Source: Hamadaea flava
GTDB taxonomy: Bacteria > Actinomycetota > Actinomycetes > Mycobacteriales > Micromonosporaceae
DNA: 64,000 nucleotides
Direction of reading: 5' to 3'
Assembly (NCBI RefSeq): GCF_024172085.1
Contig: NZ_JAMZDZ010000001.1
Span: 5,208,001 to 5,272,000, forward strand
Part shown: positions 1 through 8,672 of the stretch, in pieces
How positions within the stretch are numbered: the first letter of the stretch is position 1
How the letters are laid out: every line of letters begins with the position of its first letter
Translations under genes and position numbers: made by a program
Notes under the pieces: generated by a model
Told to the model about the DNA's origin: nothing
The model's input: the letters and a program-made list of their open reading frames with translations, nothing else
The model's database searches: none

Positions 1-349
1 CCGGCAGGCCGACCTGATGGTGGTCAGCGGGACGGTCACCGACAAGATGGCCCCGGCGATCAAGCGGCTCTACGACCAGATGCCCGAGCCGAAGTACGTC
101 ATCTCGTTCGGCGCGTGCAGCAACTGCGGCGGTCCCTACTGGGACAGCTACTCGGTGACCAAGGGCGTGGACCAGATCATTCCGGTCGACGTCTACGTGC
201 CCGGCTGCCCGCCCCGCCCCGAGGCGCTGCTGCACGGCATCCTGCGCCTGCAGGAGAAGATCGCGGCCGAGGACCCGGGCATCGGCGGCGTCGACCGGCC
301 CGATCCGCTCGCACTCACCGCCCCCGTGGTGCCGCCGCCCGCCCAGTGA
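1..349 (+). CDS. nuoB: NADH-quinone oxidoreductase subunit B (NuoB), 5' partial
   Basis: This is the C-terminal part of NuoB, the peripheral-arm subunit that holds the last iron-sulphur cluster (N2) before quinone. The reading frame is already open at base 2, so the gene begins upstream of the window. Visible family motifs are [16 protein letters not shown] and [15 protein letters not shown], which contain the conserved C-x-x-C and PGCPPRP cluster ligands. A short Pro-rich tail follows. The gene opens the nuo cluster, but the next gene downstream runs on the opposite strand, so nuoB is separated from nuoC by about 1.26 kb. The assignment is secure; only the N terminus is unseen. Confidence 0.95.
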   Translation, partial: RQADLMVVSGTVTDKMAPAIKRLYDQMPEPKYVISFGACSNCGGPYWDSYSVTKGVDQIIPVDVYVPGCPPRPEALLHGILRLQEKIAAEDPGIGGVDRPDPLALTAPVVPPPAQ

Positions 350-353
350 CCCG

Positions 354-1013
354 TCAGGGGCACTGGATGGAGGCGTAGCCGGTGAGGTTCTCGTCAGGGC
401 GTCCGGTCGCCTCGTAACGGGCCGACACTCGCACGAAGTCGCCGGTCTCGGTGGCCGCCGTGGCACATGCCTGGTCGAGGCTCAGCCCGATGACCTCGAC
501 GAATTCGTTCCGTCCCGTCCCGGTGACCACGAAGGTCTCCTCCTCGGTCGCGTACGCGAACCTCCCGGTCGGATAGGCGAACTGGACCGTCACCCGGATC
601 GACCCGAACCCGCTGGTACGCACCACGATGTGGGCGGCGACCTCGGCCTCGGTGAGCAGCGCGGTCACCGCCAGCGGCTGGACCTGCAACCGGGGCAGTG
701 CCCGCGCTGGGGAGCTGATCGGCCGGCGATCGTCATCGCGACCGCCGCCGGCGATGCTGGGCGGCTCGGGCGGGTCATCCGAGGGGGTGGGTGGCGGCGT
801 CACCGCCAGCGGCACCCGGTCGGGGCCGCGTACGTGCGGGGCGAGGAACAGGCCCGTGACGGTCAGTGCGACGGCCGCCCCGGCAGCCGCGGAGCGGGCG
901 AGTTTCCTTCGGCGTACCCGTTGCTGCACGTGAGCGAGCGGCGGGACCGTGACGTGCGCGCGCAGCTCGGCCTCCGCATGCCTCAGCAGCGCGCGGAACC
1001 GGTCATCCGACAT
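354..1013 (-). CDS. single-pass membrane protein partnered with ECF sigma factor (putative anti-sigma)
   Basis: A 219-residue protein with a short Arg-rich cytoplasmic N terminus (about residues 1-38), one hydrophobic segment (about 39-58) and a predicted external domain that starts with a Pro-rich linker. Its ATG lies inside the 3' end of the upstream sigma factor gene (11-bp overlap), which indicates translational coupling. The layout of small cytoplasmic region, one helix and outer sensor domain matches many membrane anti-sigma factors. I see no clear ZAS-type H-x3-C-x2-C motif, so the anti-sigma role rests on gene position and topology. It ends only 4 bp from the convergent nuoB. Confidence 0.6.
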   Translation of the reverse strand: MSDDRFRALLRHAEAELRAHVTVPPLAHVQQRVRRRKLARSAAAGAAVALTVTGLFLAPHVRGPDRVPLAVTPPPTPSDDPPEPPSIAGGGRDDDRRPISSPARALPRLQVQPLAVTALLTEAEVAAHIVVRTSGFGSIRVTVQFAYPTGRFAYATEEETFVVTGTGRNEFVEVIGLSLDQACATAATETGDFVRVSARYEATGRPDENLTGYASIQCP

Positions 1014-1500
1014 GATCCACCGCCCGCTCGGGGAGGAGGTGTTCGGCGAGGGTGGCGCGGGCCCGGTGCAGCCAGGACTTGACCGTCCCCTCTGCGGCGC
1101 CGGTCAGCGAGGCGATCTCGGCGATCGTCAGATCCTCCAGGTAGAACAGGATCACGGCCTGGCGGTGGCGGTCGGGCAGCAGCCGCAGGGCGCGATGCAG
1201 CGCGACCCGGTCCGGCGTGGGGCCCGGCGTCTCCACCTCGACCCGATGCTGATGCATCAGCTCCATCCCGCGCCGCATCCGCCGCCACCGGCTGGTCGCC
1301 AGGTTCCAGGCCACCCGGCGCACCCAGGCCATCGGATCGTCGTATCCGCCGACCTCACGCCAGCGGATCAGGGCGCGGCAGAACGCCTCCTGCGCGACGT
1401 CCTGCGCCTCGGCCAAATCCCCGGTATGCAGGTAGACCTGGGTGGTCAGCGAGGAGAACGTGCTCGCGTAGAACTCCGCGAAGTCGCGGGGCTCCGGCAC
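1003..1500 (-). CDS. ECF (sigma-70 family) RNA polymerase sigma factor
   Basis: A 165-residue ECF sigma factor. Region 2 is visible as GDLAEAQDVAQEAFCRALIR followed by a Trp/Arg-rich stretch (WVRRVAWNLATSRWRR). Region 4 contains LPDRHRQAVILFYLEDLTI and the helix-turn-helix EIASLTGAAEGTVKSWLHRA. I place the start at the GTG at 1500 because a strong Shine-Dalgarno (GGGAGGC) sits just upstream; the longer open frame towards 1704 is Arg-rich and antisense to nuoC. It is followed, with overlap, by the membrane protein at 354-1013. The pair sits reversed between nuoB and nuoC and is probably transcribed from the roughly 110-bp gap shared with nuoC. Confidence 0.88.
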   Translation of the reverse strand: MPEPRDFAEFYASTFSSLTTQVYLHTGDLAEAQDVAQEAFCRALIRWREVGGYDDPMAWVRRVAWNLATSRWRRMRRGMELMHQHRVEVETPGPTPDRVALHRALRLLPDRHRQAVILFYLEDLTIAEIASLTGAAEGTVKSWLHRARATLAEHLLPERAVDHVG

Positions 1501-1610
1501 ATCGCCTCCCGAGGGGACACCGGCGGCCGAGCCGCCGAGAGAAACCTGAGTGTACAAACGGGCCGCATCCGCGTAGCTCCCGATTCCCAGCAGCGGTTTA
1601 GGATCGGCGC

Positions 1611-2198
1611 ATGACTCCCGAAGAGGTCGGCGCCCGGCTGACCGGCCGGCTGGCCTCCGCCGGGCTGGACGCGGCCGAGGTCGGCGTCTCCGGCGGCGGC
1701 GCACACGCCCGAGCCGTGGCCGACGTGCCGTCCGCCCAGTGGGTCGCGGCCGCGCGTACCGCCCGGGACGGGCTCGGCCTGGACTTCTTCGACTGGCTGT
1801 CGGCCGTTGACGAGCTGGACGAGGGCTTCACCGTCGTGGCGCACCTCTGGTCCATCCGCGAGCGATTCGGGCTGCTGCTGCGTACGCGGCTGCCGCGGGA
1901 AGACGCCAGCCTCGCCTCGATCGTCGAGGTCTATCCGGGCGCTTCGTGGCACGAACGCGAGACCAACGAGATGTTCGGCATCGGCTTCCCCGGCGACCTG
2001 CCGCGCCTGCTGCTCACTCCGGAGTTCGAAGGCCACCCGCTGCGCAAGGACTTCGTCCTGGCCAGCCGGGTCGCCAAGCCGTGGCCTGGAGCGAAGGAGC
2101 CCGGCGAAGGCCACGGCGACGCGCCGCGCCGACAGGCGGTCCGGCCGCCCGGCGTACCGGCTCCCGGCGAATGGGGACCCTCGCCCTCAGCCAAATAG
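1611..2198 (+). CDS. nuoC: NADH-quinone oxidoreductase subunit C (NuoC)
   Basis: The 195-residue protein has the NuoC/30-kDa signature: WHERETNEMFGIGFPGD followed by EGHPLRKDF, where the peripheral-arm subunit contacts NuoD and NuoB. The N-terminal half shows the family pattern FDWLSAVDELDEGFTVVAHL. The last 35 residues are a Pro/Gly-rich tail with no recognised domain. NuoC is normally followed by, or fused to, NuoD (the 49-kDa quinone-site subunit). Here the next gene encodes an unrelated secreted protein and no nuoD is present. Confidence 0.93.
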   Translation: MTPEEVGARLTGRLASAGLDAAEVGVSGGGAHARAVADVPSAQWVAAARTARDGLGLDFFDWLSAVDELDEGFTVVAHLWSIRERFGLLLRTRLPREDASLASIVEVYPGASWHERETNEMFGIGFPGDLPRLLLTPEFEGHPLRKDFVLASRVAKPWPGAKEPGEGHGDAPRRQAVRPPGVPAPGEWGPSPSAK

Positions 2199-2266
2199 AG
2201 GGCGCGCAGTGCGTTGGCGCGGCTATAAGATCACGCGCACTTGATCTCTCTCACCGGGGAATCCGC

Positions 2267-4231
2267 ATGCTCTCCTTCCGGGCCGTGTCCTTGTCCGCCG
2301 CTGTCGTCGCGGTGTTGTTCGTCCAGACCGCGAGTGTTTCCGCGGCTGAGACCCCGCGACCGCGCGGAATGTCGACGACTGCCGACGTCGTCGCGTCCGC
2401 TACTCGCGACACCGTCCTAACGGCACCCGCCACGGGCAAGACCGCGGCCCGCGGCGCTCGGGAGGAAGCCGCCGGGCTATGGGACATGACGCTGACCGGC
2501 ACGGTGATCGATTACACCACCGGCGCGGCGTTGGCAGGCGCGTGCGTCGACCTGCTCACCAGTGAATCCGTAGTCGTGGCCGGCAACTGCACCGGCGCGG
2601 ACGGCCGTTACTCGATCGTCGCCCCGAAGGGGGACTACGCGGTTCGGGCGACCTCGGCCGGATACCGCGAACTGTGGTGGAAGAACCGGTTGACCGCGGC
2701 GACGGTCTTCTTCGGCTCCGACTCGACCGCCGACTTCCGGATGATCCACCAGGCGCCCTCAGCGCATGGCCGGATCACGGATGATCAGGGGCAGCCGGTC
2801 AAGGACGCGCAGGTCACCTTCAGGAGCGCCGGCAAGGGCGATCCGGACGTTCTCGTCCGCACGGATGCCGAGGGCGATTACTCGATTCCCGAGCTGCCCC
2901 CAGGTCCCCGAACCATCTGGGTCTATGCGATCGGCAAGGGCAGCCAGCAGGTGCCCGGGCAGACGTACGGCGGAAACGTCTATCAGCTGGACGACGGCAC
3001 CGACCTGGTCATCAACGAGCAGTTCCTGCCGATGTCCCGGATCGAGCTGACGATCACCGATTCCGGGACGGGCCAAGGCGTCCCGAACCTCTGCGTGGAG
3101 ATCACGCCGAATCAGCTCCAAACTCCGATGTGCACCGACGCGACCGGGCATTTCGCCTCAGACATCCCGTGGGGTTCATACGCGGTGACCGTTCCAGACG
3201 CGTTGTCGAGCACCCAAACCGTCCGCTACTACCCTCAGCCTGGACAGAGTGAGAGCCACGCCCTGGTCGTGTCGCTCGGTGGGCGGCTGCACATCCCGTC
3301 CCTCACGAGTGTCAAGACCGGATCGACCGTGCCTGGCTGCGTCCTCGTCGTTCCAGTCGATACCGGCGGCGGGCGATCGGTCGTCAACGGACGCTATCCC
3401 TCGGCCTGTAGCGGGCTGACGAACGACTTCACGATCTTCCTGCCGTTCTCTGGCAAGGTGCGGCTGTTCGCGTACTCGCGCACCGGCTCCTACGGAGCCC
3501 AGTGGGTCGGACCGACCGGCGGCACCGGCGACATGACCGAGGCGCGTGTCGTGGACGTCGGCTTCAGCGCGACGACGGAAGCCCCCGCGATCCGGTTCGA
3601 CGGCTACGGCGAGATCTACGGATCGTTGTCCACCTCCACCGGCGCGGACGGGGTCTGCGTCAGCCCGCTGGGGCTGCCGTTCGTCGACACCGATCCGGTG
3701 GGCGCCTGCGCTTTCACCGTGGCTGAAGGCTCGCCTCGATTCGTCGTCAAATACCTCGGGCCGTACACCTGGCCGTTGCGCTTCACCTCGGCAAGCGGCC
3801 GACCGGCAATCTGGTCGGGCGGCTCCCCGACTCGTGCGGGCGCCCTGCGCATCCCCGTCAGCGAAGACCGGCGGACCACCATTGACCAGGCAATCCCCGA
3901 GGTAGTCGGTGGTCGCGTCCAGGCCACGGTGAAGTCGGCCGCCGACGGTGACCTCCTTCTGGCGTACGACGCCGCCACCGGCGACTACCTCGGCAAGGGC
4001 ACGGTCAGCGGCGGTGTGGCCATGATCGGCGGCCTCACCAACCGGCGACTGGTCCTCCAGTACTACTCGCCCGGAAAGGTGTGCTGGCCGCGGCCGCCCG
4101 CGACATCGATTCGCACTCGTGGCGACGCCAGCGTGGCCGTGACCATCGGGCAGCTCACCACCGTCAGTCTCGACGTCACGCAGCGGTGCTCGCTGCAGAC
4201 GACGGTGTCCACCCCGCTACCGCGCCGCTGA
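2267..4231 (+). CDS. secreted protein with carboxypeptidase-regulatory-like beta-sandwich domains
   Basis: A 654-residue exported protein. The ATG at 2267 gives a typical signal peptide (hydrophobic residues about 5-24, then VSA-AE as a likely cleavage site); the frame upstream overlaps nuoC and was rejected. At least three repeated modules resemble CarboxypepD_reg/Cna-B folds, each with a G-x-V/I-x-D-x-x-G start and a DGRYSI/EGDYSIPEL/TGHFASDI core (about residues 75-140, 165-225 and 255-310). The C-terminal half is less clear and has scattered Cys that could form disulphides. I see no enzyme motif or membrane anchor. It occupies the place of nuoD in the nuo cluster, but nothing links it to respiration. 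Confidence 0.75.
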   Translation: MLSFRAVSLSAAVVAVLFVQTASVSAAETPRPRGMSTTADVVASATRDTVLTAPATGKTAARGAREEAAGLWDMTLTGTVIDYTTGAALAGACVDLLTSESVVVAGNCTGADGRYSIVAPKGDYAVRATSAGYRELWWKNRLTAATVFFGSDSTADFRMIHQAPSAHGRITDDQGQPVKDAQVTFRSAGKGDPDVLVRTDAEGDYSIPELPPGPRTIWVYAIGKGSQQVPGQTYGGNVYQLDDGTDLVINEQFLPMSRIELTITDSGTGQGVPNLCVEITPNQLQTPMCTDATGHFASDIPWGSYAVTVPDALSSTQTVRYYPQPGQSESHALVVSLGGRLHIPSLTSVKTGSTVPGCVLVVPVDTGGGRSVVNGRYPSACSGLTNDFTIFLPFSGKVRLFAYSRTGSYGAQWVGPTGGTGDMTEARVVDVGFSATTEAPAIRFDGYGEIYGSLSTSTGADGVCVSPLGLPFVDTDPVGACAFTVAEGSPRFVVKYLGPYTWPLRFTSASGRPAIWSGGSPTRAGALRIPVSEDRRTTIDQAIPEVVGGRVQATVKSAADGDLLLAYDAATGDYLGKGTVSGGVAMIGGLTNRRLVLQYYSPGKVCWPRPPATSIRTRGDASVAVTIGQLTTVSLDVTQRCSLQTTVSTPLPRR

Positions 4232-4308
4232 GCTACGGGGCCGCTGCCGGTGGTCCCGTATGCTGCGCGTGAGAGGGGCTGCGCACGACGATCGGGATGG
4301 GGTGAGCG

Positions 4309-5268
4309 ATGCCGGTCTGGCTGGAGTTGGCGCTGCGGGTGGGCGGCGTCATGATCGCCTTCCTCGTCCTGCCCCTGATCGTCGGACAGACCGAGCACAA
4401 GGTGATGGCGCACATGCAGGGCCGGCTCGGCCCGATGTACGCCGGCGGCTTCCACGGCTGGGCGCAGCTCGTGGCCGACGGCGTGAAGTTCGCGCAGAAG
4501 GAGGACGTCACGCCCCGGGCGGCCGACCGGCCGGTGTTCAAGTTCGCGCCGATCATCGCGTTGCTCCCGTACATGCTGGCCCTGCTGGTGATCCCGCTCG
4601 GACCCGGCGACCTGGTCGGGCAGTCCCTCGACATCGGCCTGTTCTTCGTCCTCGCGGTCCTCGGCATCGGCGTGGTCGCCGTGCTCATGTCCGGCTGGGC
4701 CTCGGCGAACAAGTATTCGCTGCTGGGCGCTTTGCGGGCGGCGGCACAGCTGATGGCGTACGAGTTGCCTCTTGTGCTGTCGGCGGCCAGTGTCGCCATG
4801 GCGGCCGGGACCCTGTCGCTGAGCGGCATCGTGGAAGCCTGGCGGCCGTGGTGGCTCGCCTGGCAGCTGCCCGCGGCGATCATCTTCTTCATCGCCGGCC
4901 TGGCGGAGATCCGGCGTCCGCCGTTCGACATGCCGGTCGCCGACTCCGAGCTGGTCTTCGGCTACATGACCGAGTACACCGGCCTCCGCTTCGCGTTCTT
5001 CCTGCTCGCGGAGTACGTCGGCATCGTGGTCATCTCGGCGTTGACCTCGGTGCTGTTCCTCGGCGGCTGGCACGGTCCCGGCCCGGACAGCCTCGGCTGG
5101 CTCTGGATGCTGATCAAGACCTTCGCCGTGGCGTTCGTCGTGATCTGGATCCGGGTCTCCTACCCCCGCCTCCGGGAGGACCAGCTGCAGCGGTTGTGCT
5201 GGCTGGTCCTGGTTCCGGTGGCGTTGGCGCAGCTCGTGCTGACCGCGGTGGTACGCGTACTGGGGTGA
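4309..5268 (+). CDS. nuoH: NADH-quinone oxidoreductase subunit H (NuoH)
   Basis: A 319-residue multi-spanning membrane subunit that forms the quinone entry region between peripheral and membrane arms. Diagnostic segments are MAHMQGRLGPMYAGGFHGW, the loop ADGVKFAQKEDVTP, and EIRRPPFDMPVADSELVFGY (family: E-x-x-R-x-P-F-D-x-x-E-x-E). The first loop reads TEHKV rather than the usual ERRV/ERKV. A good Shine-Dalgarno (GGGGTGAG) precedes the ATG. It restarts the nuo cluster after the secreted-protein gene. Confidence 0.96.
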   Translation: MPVWLELALRVGGVMIAFLVLPLIVGQTEHKVMAHMQGRLGPMYAGGFHGWAQLVADGVKFAQKEDVTPRAADRPVFKFAPIIALLPYMLALLVIPLGPGDLVGQSLDIGLFFVLAVLGIGVVAVLMSGWASANKYSLLGALRAAAQLMAYELPLVLSAASVAMAAGTLSLSGIVEAWRPWWLAWQLPAAIIFFIAGLAEIRRPPFDMPVADSELVFGYMTEYTGLRFAFFLLAEYVGIVVISALTSVLFLGGWHGPGPDSLGWLWMLIKTFAVAFVVIWIRVSYPRLREDQLQRLCWLVLVPVALAQLVLTAVVRVLG

Positions 5269-5397
5269 GCCCGCGAGGGCGCACTCACAGGGATGCGGCT
5301 CGTCCGATCTGATGATCAATCGGCGGATCGGCCGAGTTCCGCCTCTGGTGCTGACCCGGTGCTCGCGCGTGTCGGCTGTACAGGGAATGATGTGCGC

Positions 5398-5919
5398 ATG
5401 AGTGAGGGCGGTTTCCCGGGAGCGGGCCTGGCGAAGGGGCTGGCGGTCACGCTCAAGACGATGACCCGCCGGTCGCACACCCAGCAGTATCCGGATGTCG
5501 CGCCGGATCTTCCGCCGCGGTCCCGGGGGGTGATCGCGCTGCTGGAGGAGAACTGCACCGTGTGCATGCTCTGCTCGCGCGAGTGTCCCGACTGGTGCAT
5601 CTACATCGACTCGCACAAGGAAGAAGTCCAGGTGCCGGGCGCGGCCCGGCCTCGGCAGCGCAACATGCTGGACCGGTTCGCGATCGACTTCTCGCTCTGC
5701 ATGTACTGCGGGATCTGCATCGAGGCGTGCCCGTTCGACGCGCTCTACTGGACGCCCGAGTTCGAGTACGCCGAGTACGACATCCGTGATCTCCTCCACG
5801 AGAAGGAGCACCTGGGCGCGTGGATGCCCACGGTTCCGCCGCCGCCGGCGCACGATCCGATGGGCGAGCCGGCCAAGGAGGAACAGGCCGCCACGAAGAA
5901 GCAACAGGCTTCGTCATGA
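5398..5919 (+). CDS. nuoI: NADH-quinone oxidoreductase subunit I (NuoI), 2x[4Fe-4S]
   Basis: A 173-residue ferredoxin-like subunit with two complete tetracysteine motifs: Cys53/56/59/63 ([12 protein letters not shown]) and Cys101/104/107/111 ([12 protein letters not shown]), binding clusters N6a and N6b. AGGGA at 5382-5386 could serve either the ATG at 5398 or an in-frame GTG at 5392; ATG is preferred. The 129-bp gap after nuoH is unusual in an otherwise overlapping operon and may hold a promoter. The C-terminal tail is Lys/Gln/Ala-rich and overlaps the nuoJ start. Confidence 0.95.
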   Translation: MSEGGFPGAGLAKGLAVTLKTMTRRSHTQQYPDVAPDLPPRSRGVIALLEENCTVCMLCSRECPDWCIYIDSHKEEVQVPGAARPRQRNMLDRFAIDFSLCMYCGICIEACPFDALYWTPEFEYAEYDIRDLLHEKEHLGAWMPTVPPPPAHDPMGEPAKEEQAATKKQQASS

Positions 5920-6410
5920 CGGGTCTCGACCTGCTGCTCGCGGGGGTCGGTCTGCTCGCGGTCGGCGCCGGCTGGGCGGTGGTCGCCACCAACCAGGTGG
6001 TACGCGCCGGGCTCTGGCTGGTGGTCTGCCTGGGTGCCCTGGCGGTGGAGTTCCTGCTGCTCGGGGCCGAGTTGGTGGCCTGGACGCAGGTGCTGATCTA
6101 CCTCGGTGCCGTCGTCGTGCTGCTGCTGTTCGCGGTGATGCTGACACGGGCTCCGATCGGGCCGAGCCAGGACTTGGACCGCCGGATCGGCCCGGCGAGC
6201 GTCGTCGGCGTCGGCGTCGGGCTGAGCCTCGGCACGCTGTTCGCGGTGGCGTACGGGTGGACGAGGTATGAGCTGCCCGCCCAGCATGGCAACGCCGAGA
6301 CGGTCGGCGGGCCGATCTTCACCACCTGGGCGCTGCCCTTCGAAGTCGTCTCCGTCCTGCTGCTGGGCGCTCTGATCGGGGCCGTCGTGGTGAGCCGGGG
6401 GGCCAAATAA
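5916..6410 (+). CDS. nuoJ: NADH-quinone oxidoreductase subunit J (NuoJ)
   Basis: A 164-residue membrane-arm subunit with about five hydrophobic helices and the family segment [20 protein letters not shown] (typically QVLVYVGAVMVLFLFVVM). The ATG at 5916 overlaps the nuoI stop by 4 bp (ATGA), which fixes the start. It is followed by nuoK with a 1-bp overlap. Confidence 0.94.
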   Translation: MTGLDLLLAGVGLLAVGAGWAVVATNQVVRAGLWLVVCLGALAVEFLLLGAELVAWTQVLIYLGAVVVLLLFAVMLTRAPIGPSQDLDRRIGPASVVGVGVGLSLGTLFAVAYGWTRYELPAQHGNAETVGGPIFTTWALPFEVVSVLLLGALIGAVVVSRGAK

Positions 6411-6805
6411 TGCACCCCTTCATCCCGTACGCCGTCGCCAGCGCACTCTTCGGCCTCGGCGTCCTCGGCGTGCTGCGGCGGCGGAACGCGATTCTGCTGC
6501 TCATGTCGGTCGAGCTGATGCTGAACGCGGTGAACCTGATCTTCGTCACCGCCGACGCCACGCTGCCCAAGGCGGCGCCGACCGGCCAGATCTTCACCTT
6601 GTTCGTGATCGTCCTCGCCGCCGCCGAGATCGGCGTGGGCCTGGCCGTCGTGCTGCAGCTGTTCCGGCTGACGGCGGCGATCAACGTCGACGAGATCCCG
6701 CTGGCGGTGGCGGGCGACGACGACGCCGATGACTCCGGTGTGGCCGGTGCGGCGGCCGAGACTGCTGTTTCCGCTGACAAGACGGGGGTGACGGATGTCG
6801 CCTGA
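6410..6805 (+). CDS. nuoK: NADH-quinone oxidoreductase subunit K (NuoK)
   Basis: A 131-residue, three-helix proton-channel subunit related to MrpC. Helix 2 carries the conserved glutamate in LLMSVELMLNAVNL and helix 3 has IVLAAAEIGVGLAVVLQLF. The usual length is about 100 residues; here an acidic, Ala-rich cytoplasmic-type tail of about 35 residues has been added. It overlaps both nuoJ and nuoL. Confidence 0.94.
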   Translation: MHPFIPYAVASALFGLGVLGVLRRRNAILLLMSVELMLNAVNLIFVTADATLPKAAPTGQIFTLFVIVLAAAEIGVGLAVVLQLFRLTAAINVDEIPLAVAGDDDADDSGVAGAAAETAVSADKTGVTDVA

Positions 6806-8672
6806 CACCCTCGGCCCGCTGCTGCCCGCCGTTCCCGCCGTGCTCGGCCTGGCCGGCTTGCTGACTCCGCGGGGCAGCCGGCGGATCGGGGCGGCGCTCG
6901 GCGTGACCGGCGCGGCCGTGTCGCTGTTGATCGTGATCGCGCTGCTGGCGAACGACACCGCGCGCGCCGGGTTCGAGACCACCCGGGACTGGGTGACCTT
7001 GGGGAGCTTCCGGGTCACCCTCGGCGTCGCCATCGATCTGCGGGCCTTGTTGGTCGCGCTCGCCGTCGCGATCGTGGCCCTGGCGGTGCAGGTCTACTCC
7101 ATCGGCTATCTCGGCGGTGCCGCTGTGGGCGGCACCGGCCGTCCTCCCGCCTCGCCTCGCGCGGCGGATCGAGCGACCGGAGCCGCTGGTGACGACCGCT
7201 ACGGCCCGTACGCCGCACAGATCAGCATCTTCACCGCGGCGATGCTGGCGGTGGTCGTCGGCGGCGACCTGATCCTGGTGCTCGTCGGCTGGGAAGTGAT
7301 GGGCGCCTGCTCGTACCTGCTGATCGCGCACGATCGGAGCCTGCCCGAGGCGCCGGCCGCGGCGATGAAGGCGTTCCTCGTGACCCGGGTCGGCGACGTC
7401 GGCTTCCTGCTGGGCATCGCCCTGCTCGGGGTGAACGCGCACAGCTTCCGGATCGCCGAGGTCATCCCGGCGCTGCCCCAGATGAGCCCCGGTACGCTCA
7501 CCGCCGCCGCGATCCTGTTGCTCGCCGGAGTGGCGGGCAAGAGCGCGCAGTTCCCGCTGCACACCTGGCTGCCCGACGCGATGGCTGGTCCGACGCCGAT
7601 CTCGGCGTTGATCCACGCCGCGACGATGGTCGCCGCCGGGGTCTACTTCGTGGCGCGGCTCTACCCGGTCTTCGAGCAGGCTCCCGGCGCGTTGACCGTC
7701 CTCGGCGTGATGGCCGCCATCACGCTGTTGCTGGGTGCGTTCGCCGCGACCGCGCAGGACGACATCAAACGCGTACTGGCGTGGTCGACGGTCAGCCAGC
7801 TCGGTTACATGACCGGCGCGCTCGCCGTCGGAGCGCCCGATGCGGCGATCTTCCACCTGCTCACCCACGCCGCCTTCAAGTCACTGCTGTTCCTCGCGGC
7901 GGGCTGCGTGATCCACGCCGTCGGGACGAACCTGATGTCCCGGATGGGTGGCCTGCGCAAGGTGCTGCCGGTGACCTTCTGGTCGATGACGATCGGGCTG
8001 GCCGCGCTCGCCGGCATCCCGCCGATGGCCGGGTTCTGGAGCAAGGAGGCGATCCTCGCCGCCGCCGAGCACGGCTCCGGCGGGACGGCGCTGGCCGTCT
8101 ACCTCGCGGGTCTGCTCGGCACCTTCGTCACCGCCTGGTACGCGACCCGCCTGTGGCTGCGCGTGTTCTTCGGACCGGGCTACAACGACCACGTGCACGT
8201 GCCGAGCTGGGTGATGCAGGCTCCGGTGCTGGTCCTGGCGGTTCCGTCGGCCGGGCTGGGGCTGGGGGCGTACGCCGCGAATCAGGAGCTGACCGAACTG
8301 GACGCGCTGGCGCTGCTGCCGATCGTGCTGGTGATAGCCGGGATCGTCGCCGCCTGGTGGGGCTGGCGGCGTACGGGGGATCCGGCGAGCGTGCTCGGCG
8401 GGGCGCGCGGCTTCATAGCGTCGGCCTTCGGGCTTGACGCCGTCCAGAACGCGCTGGTCGTCGCCCCGGTACGCGGGCTGGCCCGGCTCACGCGTACGGC
8501 CGACGAGTCCGGCGTGGACGGCGTGGTGACCGGCGTCGGGGTGGGCACGCTTGCCCTCGGCGGCTCGCTCAGCCGCTGGCATCGCTCGGGCATCCCCCGG
8601 GCGCTGGCTGGGGTGCTGATGATCGCCGCGGCCTCCGTCGTGGTCTTCGCCCTGAATGGACTGCTGAGATGA
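6795..8672 (+). CDS. nuoL: NADH-quinone oxidoreductase subunit L (NuoL)
   Basis: A 625-residue antiporter-like proton-pumping subunit at the distal end of the membrane arm. Family motifs include WEVMGACSYLLIAH, GKSAQFPLHTWLPDAMAGPTP, SALIHAATMVAAGVYFVAR and DDIKRVLAWSTVSQLGYM. These contain the conserved Glu and Lys residues of the antiporter core. A Pro/Ala/Arg-rich insertion near residues 110-135 extends an early loop. The start lies 11 bp inside nuoK. Confidence 0.95.
   Translation: MSPDTLGPLLPAVPAVLGLAGLLTPRGSRRIGAALGVTGAAVSLLIVIALLANDTARAGFETTRDWVTLGSFRVTLGVAIDLRALLVALAVAIVALAVQVYSIGYLGGAAVGGTGRPPASPRAADRATGAAGDDRYGPYAAQISIFTAAMLAVVVGGDLILVLVGWEVMGACSYLLIAHDRSLPEAPAAAMKAFLVTRVGDVGFLLGIALLGVNAHSFRIAEVIPALPQMSPGTLTAAAILLLAGVAGKSAQFPLHTWLPDAMAGPTPISALIHAATMVAAGVYFVARLYPVFEQAPGALTVLGVMAAITLLLGAFAATAQDDIKRVLAWSTVSQLGYMTGALAVGAPDAAIFHLLTHAAFKSLLFLAAGCVIHAVGTNLMSRMGGLRKVLPVTFWSMTIGLAALAGIPPMAGFWSKEAILAAAEHGSGGTALAVYLAGLLGTFVTAWYATRLWLRVFFGPGYNDHVHVPSWVMQAPVLVLAVPSAGLGLGAYAANQELTELDALALLPIVLVIAGIVAAWWGWRRTGDPASVLGGARGFIASAFGLDAVQNALVVAPVRGLARLTRTADESGVDGVVTGVGVGTLALGGSLSRWHRSGIPRALAGVLMIAAASVVVFALNGLLR

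Noticed and set aside
4063-5904. 613-codon open frame on the minus strand over nuoH/nuoI
   Set aside because: Shadow of well-supported nuo genes; Arg/His/Asp-rich without domains.
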